Part shown: positions 1 to 6,970 of the stretch, one piece after another
How positions within the stretch are numbered: the first letter of the stretch is position 1
How the letters are laid out: every line of letters begins with the position of its first letter
Assembly: GCA_018607135.1 (NCBI GenBank)
Contig: JABBCA010000004.1
Location: 1 to 37,048, forward strand
Length of the DNA: 37,048 bases
Source: Opitutales bacterium
Lineage (GTDB): Bacteria > Verrucomicrobiota > Verrucomicrobiia > Opitutales > Coraliomargaritaceae
Reading direction: 5' to 3'
Notes under the pieces: generated by a model
Told to the model about the DNA's origin: nothing
Seen by the model: the letters and a program-made list of their open reading frames with translations, nothing else
Databases searched by the model: none
Translations under genes and position numbers: made by a program

Positions 1-59
1 CCCTCATTTGATGGAGAGTTCGAAGTTGTAGAGTCATTTTACCGTTCGCTTCCATGGGA

Positions 60-190
60 AGGGTTCGGCACAAGGACATAGGGTATGACAGGTATGATCC
101 GAGGACATAGGTAACAGAACTTCTAAGGACATCGGTAACACTTCAAGTTGGCAATTATGCCATGGAAGAACACCGAACCTTACCTCTCTT
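60..190 (+). mobile_element. Decayed 5' end of an IS481-like insertion sequence
   Basis: The plus strand at 157-180 reads as a start codon followed by Met-Pro-Trp-Lys-Asn-Thr-Glu-Pro, which matches the typical N-terminus of IS481-family transposases (Met-Pro-Trp-Lys...). The similarity stops at about 180 and no transposase body follows; the acetyltransferase gene lies next. Upstream are three spaced copies of an AGGACATmGGtaaCA-like motif, which I infer belong to the terminal region of the element. The remnant therefore looks like one IS end left after deletion. Only eight codons support the family call, so the assignment is moderate. Confidence 0.5.
72..140 (+). repeat. Three spaced AGGACAT-GGTAACA motif copies
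   Basis: Related copies begin at 72 (the most diverged, with a GGTATGACA ending), 101 (AGGACATAGGTAACA) and 125 (AGGACATCGGTAACA). Spacings are 29 and 24 bp. They sit directly upstream of the eight-codon transposase remnant and may be transposase-binding repeats of the same element. Confidence 0.6.
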
Positions 191-260
191 TTCACCTCTC
201 TAGAATATACTGATCTATCTTGTGGCGCGTGGACTCGTATGCCGATCTCGTCGTAACTGT

Positions 261-722
261 TCAATCACACTGGGTTAGCTGAATGAGTGGGATCAAGTCT
301 TTGTTCTTCTTAAACCCAAGTCTTTGATAGAAGAGGAATGGATTGTCGCCGCTGGTGCGTGTATCTAGAAAAAGTTTCTTTACTCCTGTTGTTTCGGCGT
401 GCTGCACGAAGTGTTTGACTAGCTGAGTGCCAATTCCTTGGTTCTGGAATTTTGTGGCGACGAACATTTCTTCAATGCGTAGTCCCATTGCTGCGTGAAG
501 TGAGGTATAGGTCTTCACGAAAAAACAGTAGGCCAGCGGAGTCGTTTCATCAAAGTAGATCAATGCATCAAACCAGTCGGATTGTAGTAATGTGTCGATC
601 AGTGCTCTTTGCTTGGTGTCGTCGTATTCAACTTTATAATACTCGAATGAACTGCAGTAGAGGTCAAAGATCGCTTGCTGCTCGGTTGCAGTGCATTCAC
701 GTATGTGTTTGATTGTAGGCAT
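261..722 (-). CDS. GNAT family N-acetyltransferase
   Basis: A 153-residue protein of ordinary length for a single GNAT domain. It would transfer an acetyl group from acetyl-CoA to an amine; the substrate cannot be read from the sequence. The acetyl-CoA pyrophosphate-binding motif A is clear at about residues 84-110: a beta strand (EEMFVA) followed by QNQGIGTQL, fitting the Q/R-x-x-G-x-G/A consensus. Near the end, LFYQRLGFK matches motif B, where a Tyr and the GF turn are typical. It lies 13 bp downstream of the ATP-grasp gene on the same strand, so the two are probably co-transcribed. There is no signal peptide and the enzyme should be cytoplasmic. The ATG at 722 is the natural start. Confidence 0.85.
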   Translation of the reverse strand: MPTIKHIRECTATEQQAIFDLYCSSFEYYKVEYDDTKQRALIDTLLQSDWFDALIYFDETTPLAYCFFVKTYTSLHAAMGLRIEEMFVATKFQNQGIGTQLVKHFVQHAETTGVKKLFLDTRTSGDNPFLFYQRLGFKKNKDLIPLIQLTQCD

Positions 723-735
723 TGTCGAGGGGGGC

Positions 736-1692
736 TCAGATCGTGTGGAGGCTTTTTTGAAAATGCTGTCGGCGTTTGCGTTGCCGGTGAATGACTTTGT
801 CCTCGATTTCGATCATGTGTTTATTTGAGCTAATCGTATCGAGTGCCTCAAGTGCCGCTTTGAAGTTCTGTTCAAACAGTTGTCGACTTTTGTTGCGAGC
901 GGGCGAGGGGCCGTCGGCGTTAAAGCTGATAGATGGATTGGTGTTGATCTCGTAGACTTGAGGCTTCCCTTGCCAGCGGCCGAGGTCGATACGTCCGTAT
1001 TCGATGTGAGCGATCTCAAAGGTCTTTCGCACCAGTTCTTCGTGTGGCACGCTGTGGATGTTTGAAAGTTCGTCTTCGAAGTTTGCTTCAGTGGCGATGC
1101 CATCGGTCCCCATCTTGACAATACATTCATTTTGGATGACCGCGGTGTCTCGTAGATAATGGTCGCCAATTCGATAGACGGACAACTTTTTGTAATAACC
1201 TTCGGGCTCAGGCTCAGTGGCAAATTCTACAATCATGAGATTCGTCAACGGGTGGCCTTGATCCATCAGTTTGCTTAGTTCTGTTTGAACTTGCTGCGCA
1301 TCTTCAAGTGCATCGCTGAGCATACCTGAGTGGAAGCGATCGCGTCGGATGAACACCGGATAGCGTTTTGGCAGTTCTCCCATCGCAGGGCGGTAGACTC
1401 CGAATTGATTGATACCTTCTTTTTCGAGTCGTCGCAACATATGGAAACGTAGTAAGACGCTGGCGGGATTGTTTAGCACCTGCGCGCCCCCTTGTTTGAG
1501 GCAGCGGCAGATACGCGCAGCCATCTCAAGTTCCCATGCTCCGAGGCGATCCAGATCCGTGAAAATGTAGGTAGCTTGAGGGAGTTTACGTTTTAGAAAA
1601 AGTGAATCGTAGTTGAGTGCCTGAAAGTGCTTGAGTGACCGAATCGGTTTAAACGTCCGTTGATGTTCTTTACGAGAGATATAATAAATCAT
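736..1692 (-). CDS. ATP-grasp domain protein (ligase-like)
   Basis: A 318-residue cytoplasmic protein. The C-terminal half carries an ATP-grasp-type metal/nucleotide site: an Asp in YGRIDLG followed by a strand ending in VYEINTNP, where Glu and Asn would coordinate Mg-ATP. A mid-protein stretch (YPVFIRRDRFHSG) resembles the lysine/arginine-bearing nucleotide-binding strand. ATP-grasp enzymes join a carboxylate to an amine or thiol through an acylphosphate. No substrate-specific motif was recognised, so RimK, YheC/D or peptide-ligase roles cannot be separated. A GNAT gene lies 13 bp downstream. A TTAGAAT-n5-ATTCTAA dyad lies about 70 bp upstream of the start. Confidence 0.6.
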   Translation of the reverse strand: MIYYISRKEHQRTFKPIRSLKHFQALNYDSLFLKRKLPQATYIFTDLDRLGAWELEMAARICRCLKQGGAQVLNNPASVLLRFHMLRRLEKEGINQFGVYRPAMGELPKRYPVFIRRDRFHSGMLSDALEDAQQVQTELSKLMDQGHPLTNLMIVEFATEPEPEGYYKKLSVYRIGDHYLRDTAVIQNECIVKMGTDGIATEANFEDELSNIHSVPHEELVRKTFEIAHIEYGRIDLGRWQGKPQVYEINTNPSISFNADGPSPARNKSRQLFEQNFKAALEALDTISSNKHMIEIEDKVIHRQRKRRQHFQKSLHTI

Positions 1693-2145
1693 GGGTGTGC
1701 GATGAGTGGGCGTAGTCGAGAATCAAAAAAGCTAGATTCATTGCCCTCTGCAACGATTTTTAGAATGCCTTATTCTAATCACTATATCCTATGAAATCTG
1801 TGGTCTTTGAGGGGTTTATTTCACGTAGCCCATTTCATCGAGGACCGTTTAATCACGCTGTAATTACGCTTAAAGTTTAGGTCTAATTGATATCGCTGGT
1901 TTGGCGTAAATTAAGCCACGGCGGTTTAATATGTTCGAATAGTATTGGGGGAGACATTTTTATTGTTCGAGGAGGGCACGGTGTTTAACGATGACTCAAT
2001 ACGACGAGCTTATACTTAGTTTTTTTATACCAGTCAGGTTTTTGAACATGCACACTGTATCACCGAGCGCACGGTTCGCGGCCGTGGCGATTGCGCCAAA
2101 TTCTAAATAGTTGACCTTTCTTGCTCTTGCTAGCTTATAGGAATA
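1693..2145. promoter_or_regulatory. Divergent intergenic region with 7-5-7 dyad
   Basis: This gap separates the minus-strand ATP-grasp/GNAT pair from the plus-strand polysaccharide genes. A perfect dyad, TTAGAAT (1760-1766) and ATTCTAA (1772-1778) with a 5-nt centre, lies about 70 bp upstream of the ATP-grasp start and could be an operator. No convincing open reading frame or RNA fold was seen in the rest. The promoter proposed for the plus-strand operon is listed separately. Confidence 0.3.
2111..2145 (+). promoter_or_regulatory. Possible sigma70-like promoter, perhaps leaderless
   Basis: TTGACC at 2111-2116 is followed after 18 bp by TTATAG at 2135-2140, with the start codon of the PIG-L-like gene at 2146. 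If this promoter is used, transcription would begin at or within a base or two of the ATG, giving a leaderless mRNA. No Shine-Dalgarno sequence is needed in that case. The -10 box is imperfect. Confidence 0.3.
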
Positions 2146-2919
2146 ATGGACAACATTTTGATCATCGGCCATCCCGGGCATGAGCTCAGGGCTTTTCGCT
2201 GGATGGAGCAGGCGCGGCCGGTGGTGCATGTGTTGACTGATGGATCCGGTTCATTAAGTGAAGGCCGCATCGAATCGACGGCTAAAACGGTCAACTCTGC
2301 GGGTGCGCAGATAGGGAGTTATTTTGGCTGTTTGAAAGACGGCGTCTTTTACCAGGATCTGCTCGATGTCGATCCGAGTCATTTTGTAGAGGCCTTGTTC
2401 GAGATCTATCAATCTATCGTCGAGGCTGGGCCGCGTGAGCTCATGATCGTTGGCGACGCCATTGAGGGCTATAATACTGCGCATGACATGACGCGTTATA
2501 TGATTAACATTCTTTGCGCCCGATTGCGGGCAGAGGGGTATGTCGTCCGAAATTACGCTTTCAATCTGGTGGATAATCCGAGCGAAAGCGCAAGGAATGC
2601 AAAAGAAGGCGATATCGTTCTGAAATTGAGCGCAGAGGATTTCGTGCGAAAGCTGGACGCCGCGCGGAACTACCCTGAACTCAAGGAAGAGGTCGAAATC
2701 GCGATTGCTCAAGTGGGCGAAGTGGCTTTCAAAAACGAGGTGTTTACACTTATCGATGCGAGCGCTCCGGTTATTCCGACACCTTCGGGTGCGCTCTACT
2801 ATGAGGAGTTCGGACGGAAACGAGTGGCTGAGGGCAAATACGAAGAGCTGATACTTTTCGAAAGTCATATGCGCCCGTTTAGCCAAGCGCTCGAATCTGC
2901 CTTTAATGCACGCTTCTAA
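2146..2919 (+). CDS. PIG-L/LmbE-like protein with altered metal motif
   Basis: A 257-residue protein with the opening of a PIG-L/LmbE N-acetylglucosaminide deacetylase: a short strand (ILIIGHP) and then GHE where the family normally has DDE. A second motif at about residues 100-120 (GDAIEGYNTAHDMTRYMIN) may correspond to the second zinc-binding histidine region. The usual first aspartates, one a zinc ligand and one the general base, are replaced by Gly and His, so activity or metal use may differ. It is the first of three closely spaced genes with a glycosyltransferase and a kinase, suggesting a role in envelope glycan assembly. The fold assignment is inferred from short motifs. Confidence 0.45.
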   Translation: MDNILIIGHPGHELRAFRWMEQARPVVHVLTDGSGSLSEGRIESTAKTVNSAGAQIGSYFGCLKDGVFYQDLLDVDPSHFVEALFEIYQSIVEAGPRELMIVGDAIEGYNTAHDMTRYMINILCARLRAEGYVVRNYAFNLVDNPSESARNAKEGDIVLKLSAEDFVRKLDAARNYPELKEEVEIAIAQVGEVAFKNEVFTLIDASAPVIPTPSGALYYEEFGRKRVAEGKYEELILFESHMRPFSQALESAFNARF

Positions 2920-2933
2920 GAGCTGTCGTCGTA

Positions 2934-4040
2934 ATGCGTATCTTGATCTCGAATGGCACCTTAAGGCGTAGATCCGGCACGGAGTGCTACGCGATGGACT
3001 TGGGTGTCGGACTTCGTGATCGCGGGCATGAGATCGTTTTTTTTAGTCCACGCCTAGGGGCTTCTGCGCAGGAGTTGAAGGCCTTAGGTTTTCAGGTTAC
3101 GGATTGTCTCAGTGAGATTGGCACGCCCCCAGACCTTATCCACGGGCAACACACCGTGCCTGCCTTGCGTGCGGCATGTGCGTTTCCTGAGGCACCTTTG
3201 GTCTATATTTGCCACGACGCGCTGAGCCCTGCCGATGCTCCGACGCCAGCGTTTCTTACGGATCAGTATGCTGCAGTGGATCATTTGACTGCTCGGCGTA
3301 TCGAAGAGGAGGTTGGGGTATCTAGGGCCGACGTCGAGATTTTTGGCAATGTTGTGGATACAACTCAGTTTACGTGTCGAGTGCATTTTGCTGAATCCCC
3401 CCGACGGGCATTGATTTATTCGGGGTCCACACGTTCGGTTTCTCATTTCGAGGCGATCCGATCTGCTTGCGCGAAAATCGGTCTTCCTTTGGATGAAGCG
3501 GGAGAGCGAGCGAATGGTTTTTTTGACCATCCAGAAAAGCTGTTGCCTAACTACGATATTGTGTTTTGCAAGGCGCGTTGCGCGATGGAAGCTATGGCTA
3601 CTGGGGCGTATGTGATTCTTATCGGCGATAATGGAATGGGGCCAGCGATCAATCGATCCAATGTGGCCGATTTACGCTTAAAGAATTTCGGTCGAGAAGC
3701 CCTTGCCTGCGATTGCACTGAAAGCTACATTCTATCTAGGATACGAGCTTTTGACTCCGAAGAGGCTAAAGAAATGGCCGAGTGGACGCACGCTTACCTT
3801 TCCCAGAAGGGTTGGCTGGATCAGGTGGAGGCCACATATAAGGCCTTGATTACAGTTCGTGCTAAGCGTGACTTACTCCGCGAACTGCCGCTTGGGGCAC
3901 GATTGAAATACAAGGATTGGCGATTACGCCTGGATACCAAGTCTCAGCGTTTGGAGTGTGCCCAGTTAAGTGGAGCTGCGAAGTTTATCGACAGAGTCAG
4001 TTTTCAATGTGGGAAGTTGTTTCGTAAGCATAAAAAATAA
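2934..4040 (+). CDS. GT-B glycosyltransferase, GT4-like
   Basis: A 368-residue cytoplasmic or membrane-associated protein. The N-terminal Rossmann half starts MRILISNGTLRRRSGTE, the pattern of a GT4 acceptor domain, and continues with GLRDRGHEIVFFSP, the usual helix-strand pair after the glycine loop. The linker FGNVVDTTQF matches the hinge seen in GT4 enzymes (xNxVDxxxF). The second half (CKARCAMEAMATGAYVIL) corresponds to the donor-binding EAxAxGxPV region, with Glu in the nucleotide-sugar site. It would transfer a sugar to a lipid- or sugar-linked acceptor. It begins 14 bp after the PIG-L-like gene and ends 23 bp before the kinase gene, so they form an operon. Confidence 0.7.
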   Translation: MRILISNGTLRRRSGTECYAMDLGVGLRDRGHEIVFFSPRLGASAQELKALGFQVTDCLSEIGTPPDLIHGQHTVPALRAACAFPEAPLVYICHDALSPADAPTPAFLTDQYAAVDHLTARRIEEEVGVSRADVEIFGNVVDTTQFTCRVHFAESPRRALIYSGSTRSVSHFEAIRSACAKIGLPLDEAGERANGFFDHPEKLLPNYDIVFCKARCAMEAMATGAYVILIGDNGMGPAINRSNVADLRLKNFGREALACDCTESYILSRIRAFDSEEAKEMAEWTHAYLSQKGWLDQVEATYKALITVRAKRDLLRELPLGARLKYKDWRLRLDTKSQRLECAQLSGAAKFIDRVSFQCGKLFRKHKK

Positions 4041-4063
4041 AGAGTTTTCATTTATAATACTCT

Positions 4064-4803
4064 ATGCCTGAGCCTCTTATGTCGTATAGCCCATATAATC
4101 CACTTAAATCTAGCGATCCACACAACTTTTATCTTTCGCAGGATCAAAGCATTTTGGTGAAGCACTTTGTCGGGCCAGACGCCCCGAAAAAGTATCTCGC
4201 GGAGAAAGAATGAGGCTATGGGAGCAAAGCGGAATCCCCACACCAAAGACATACGAACGTAGTGACATGCCCTATTCGAGCAACTGTTTGGCTATGGAGT
4301 ATTTTGTGGCAAATACGTTGATGGAGTTTCTCAAGAAACCGGATTTAAATTCAGATAGCCTGAAGGTCGTTTTGGGTCTCCTATTTGATAGTATTGCTAA
4401 GCGCCATCAGTTGGCGCTCGAACGCGACGATATACGTTTTATTCATTCTGATCCACATTCTGGCAATGTATTGCATACGGAAAACGGACTTACCTTCATT
4501 GATCTAGAAAGGGAACTCCCCAAGCATCCTGTCCTAAAATCTGCCGTTTGGGAATTGAGCCGCTGGGGGCGTAATGTCGTGGATATTGCGGGGCGGCAGC
4601 ACCTCGACCAGGTCGTGGATGCGGTTTTAGATGCCTATTGTGATTCATCCCAAGTGCCGCTTGCTTTAGTCAAGCAAGATTACAAGCCTCCTAGGATACA
4701 GAAGCTCAAAGAGCGCTTTGGTAGAAGCGGAAAGGACACCATGCGCCGCTATGAATTTGCGTTTGGTCTGATGACTGGTATCAGAACACGTAAGCTGGCA
4801 TAG
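4064..4803 (+). pseudogene. Sugar/LPS kinase-like gene split by a frameshift
   Basis: A protein-kinase-fold enzyme resembling LPS-core/Kdo kinases is encoded in two frames. The first (4064-4213, 49 residues) carries the N-lobe with the likely ATP-binding lysine (SILVKHF, residue 33) and ends LAEKE. The second (4210-4803, 197 residues) starts on the overlapping ATGA, continues with RLWEQSGIPTPKTYE, and holds the catalytic loop HSDPHSGN and the metal-binding Asp in FIDLERE. Read through, the product would be about 246 residues, normal for the family. Either one base was lost near 4205-4210, or two coupled polypeptides or slippage make the protein. No classic slippery heptamer is present. It lies directly after the glycosyltransferase, which fits phosphorylation of an envelope sugar. 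Confidence 0.65.
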
Positions 4804-4930
4804 ACTCGCAGAAAAACTATTAAGCTCAAAAAACGGAGTGCTCTCGGGAATGCTCTAGATCTTGGAACTGTAATCGATGAGCGTGGGTTTTAGTAGACTT
4901 CACAGTAAGAGTTGCAGTGTTGGTGATTCT

Positions 4931-4980
4931 TCACTACCAGCAATTCCTCCCATGTCATCTTTTTTGCGCTCCCTGCATAT
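4931..4980 (-). repeat. Dispersed repeat copy 1, MT-EELLVV start fragment
   Basis: The segment 4936-4960 matches 31161-31185 at 22 of 25 positions, and all three differences are transitions. On the minus strand both read ATG followed by Thr-Trp/Arg-Glu-Glu-Leu-Leu-Val-Val. That opening resembles IS66-type transposases (MTREEL...), so both may be 5' relics of one mobile family. The reading frame is short in each case. Confidence 0.4.
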
Positions 4981-5025
4981 TTTGCGTTTGCCCCTTTTTA
5001 CCCTCTAGGCACAAAGACTCCTCGT

Positions 5026-5865
5026 ATGCTTTCACTTCTCATTTCAGCGCTTGTCGCTACCGCGTTGGCTGTCACCTTGATTACCTCGCAGGTAAGCACG
5101 GGGGCGACGGTCTTCTATTGTATTGTTGGATTTACTGGCACGTTTTTCTTGGTTGGATTTCTGGTTCGGAAAAAAATGTCTAGGGTCCAAGGCGAGTTTC
5201 AGGAAAGCATGCAAGCTGCTCAAGGGCGTATGCAGCGGAAGGTGCAGATGTTCCAGAACAAGCCCGGCGGAAACGTCAAGCAGATGCAACGCCAGCTCGA
5301 AATGGATCAAACAGCAATGTGCAAGGAGGGGCTAGAGTTCGCCAAGCGTCTCGAACCTTTCCGGAAGTGGTCCTTGCTCACGGGACGCCAGATTGCCACC
5401 ATGCGCCTGCAGTTTCATTATCAGCTCAAGGAGTTCGACCAAGTTGACGAGATCCTTGCCAGCTGCGGTTTCTTAAGGGGACCGATGATGATGGAACCAA
5501 TGGCGGTGGCCATGAGGATGGCGCGCTGTTATAAGAACGATGACTTGGCCGGCGCAAAAAAGGTCTTCAAGCGCAAGATTATGTGGTTTCGGGGTGATCG
5601 CGGCACTTTGCTCTACGGTTTGATGTCGTGGATCTACGTTAAGGTTGGCGAGCCTGATGAAGCTCGTCAGATTCTTTTGAAGGCTAAAGAGGCCACGGGA
5701 GGCGATACTTTCAAACGGAACTGGGAGCACCTATCCAACAATCGTGAAAAGAGCTTCTCCAATGCAGGGTTGGGGGACCAGTGGTATAGCCTCTATTTGG
5801 AGAATCCGCCCGCTCCTAAACAGCAGCGGATGCGCGGCAATGGGCGCAATCCACGTGGCTTCTAG
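5026..5865 (+). CDS. Two-helix membrane protein with helical soluble domain
   Basis: A 279-residue protein not recognised as a named family. Two hydrophobic segments occupy about residues 1-22 and 28-47, followed by RKK, so a hairpin anchor with the bulk in the cytoplasm is likely. Residues 52-95 are Gln/Met/Lys-rich and probably helical. Residues 100-240 show helix pairs with TPR-like spacing (FDQVDEILASCGF, DDLAGAKKVFK, GEPDEARQILLKAKEATGG). The tail is Pro/Arg/Gly-rich. It stands alone between the kinase gene and an inverted repeat that may end its transcript. A scaffold or assembly role is a guess. Confidence 0.7.
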   Translation: MLSLLISALVATALAVTLITSQVSTGATVFYCIVGFTGTFFLVGFLVRKKMSRVQGEFQESMQAAQGRMQRKVQMFQNKPGGNVKQMQRQLEMDQTAMCKEGLEFAKRLEPFRKWSLLTGRQIATMRLQFHYQLKEFDQVDEILASCGFLRGPMMMEPMAVAMRMARCYKNDDLAGAKKVFKRKIMWFRGDRGTLLYGLMSWIYVKVGEPDEARQILLKAKEATGGDTFKRNWEHLSNNREKSFSNAGLGDQWYSLYLENPPAPKQQRMRGNGRNPRGF

Positions 5866-5973
5866 TCCGCGTCGTCGAGAGCGTGCATCTCAACAACACA
5901 GTGCGTCGAGACCAGTGCGTCTCCTTTGCACCGCATACTCTTATACACAAGTTGGATCATTGATTTAAACCAG

Positions 5974-6066
5974 CCGCTCACGCTAGAGAGCACAGAGCAC
6001 ATAGACTGAATTCCACGTATTCTGAGATTCAAAACCGCAGTGCTCTCTAGTGAGCTAGGCGAGCGG
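5974..6066 (+). other. Long imperfect inverted repeat downstream of membrane gene
   Basis: CCGCTC (5974-5979) and CTAGAGAGCAC (5983-5993) pair with GTGCTCTCTAG (6040-6050) and GAGCGG (6061-6066). An 11-bp stem is extended by a 6-bp outer stem, with an asymmetric internal bulge and a 46-nt loop. It lies 109 bp past the membrane-protein stop and is followed by a short A-rich rather than T-rich run. It may be a transcript end structure or a small folded RNA. Confidence 0.45.
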
Positions 6067-6217
6067 GTGGTAAAAAATTAGATACTAGCAGCTCATTTCA
6101 CCGATATCTGACAATCTAGTTTGTGCATCCGCTTGTGCTGCTAATTGGGGAGTGGGCTTATGCTTACGAAAATCTACTGAAAGAGAATCGACCATCAATG
6201 ATCGTTGGTATTCATCA

Positions 6218-6298
6218 ATGCATTTCCTAGTTGTCGACGATGAACCTTTTTTTTTGCGTTTGGCGAAAGCGTGTCTCCTTGATACGGATAGTTTTGTT
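6218..6298 (+). pseudogene. Response-regulator receiver-domain fragment
   Basis: Starting at the ATG at 6218, 27 codons read MHFLVVDDEPFFLRLAKACL and then LDTDSFV. This is the first strand, acidic pair and first helix of a CheY-like receiver domain. The fragment then continues without a stop, in the same frame, into a lipoprotein signal sequence that has its own ATG at 6299. The phosphorylated Asp and the rest of the fold are missing, so it is a relic or a fortuitous in-frame join. Confidence 0.5.
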
Positions 6299-6478
6299 AT
6301 GATTCAAACTCTATTCACTTTCTTCGCACTCTTGAGCTGTTTGTTTCTTTTCGCGGGATGCGAGTCGGGGGGCACTGTTCAAGGCCAGAAGAGTGAAGGC
6401 ATTAAGTTGGGAGAGACTATCACGGTGATTGGGCATGCCACTGGCAGCGCGACAACGACTGAGGTGAAATCGAAGTAG
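6299..6478 (+). CDS. Small lipoprotein
   Basis: A 59-residue product from the internal ATG at 6299. The first 20 residues are a strongly hydrophobic signal sequence ending in LFAGC, a good lipobox with the lipid-carrying Cys at residue 21. About 39 mature residues follow, polar and Gly/Ser/Thr-rich (CESGGTVQGQKSEG...). No domain is recognised. The frame is open upstream to 6152 through a receiver-domain fragment, so a longer fusion is possible, but an internal signal peptide makes the 6299 start far more sensible. Function unknown. Confidence 0.55.
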   Translation: MIQTLFTFFALLSCLFLFAGCESGGTVQGQKSEGIKLGETITVIGHATGSATTTEVKSK

Positions 6479-6970
6479 CAATTTAACCTTAAAAGAGTAG
6501 TTAGAGGACAGGATTCAGTATTCAGAATTGAATGCGAACGATTTACGAAACTTGAGGCGTCGCCAAAATGGCCAGGTGCTGCGATTCCATAGCTACTTCA
6601 TGGTCAGGGGCTGACTCCTTTATTTAGGTTTAATGGTGTCGGAGTCGTGGCGCATGTGCGTCCCCTTGGGAGCGTGTTTTCTGTCGTTTGACGCACTGTA
6701 GACGCGCTCAATGCTTTGTATAGAAGCATGTGTTACAAGCTCTAGCTGTTGGTTTTTTCTGTCTGTGGTTTGGGCGGTGATTAAGCGGAGGACTTTATGC
6801 CGATGCCGCTCTGGCTAGACTGCGGTGGCACTTGGCGAGGAGTGGCCCTAAGGTTTGCTTTCGTTGGTCAATTGATAGTTCGCTGAACTTCATGACATCC
6901 ATTCAACTGTCAAATAGGGCTCGGAGTGCGTGAATCGAGTTCAAGTAGTTTGCTAGTCGGTAATTTAGTT
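6479..6970. other. Intergenic region without recognisable gene
   Basis: About 490 bp between the small lipoprotein and the secreted protein of the maltodextrin module. I see no coding frame with protein-like content, no strong terminator and no clear -35/-10 pair. The promoter for the downstream operon is presumably here. Confidence 0.4.
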
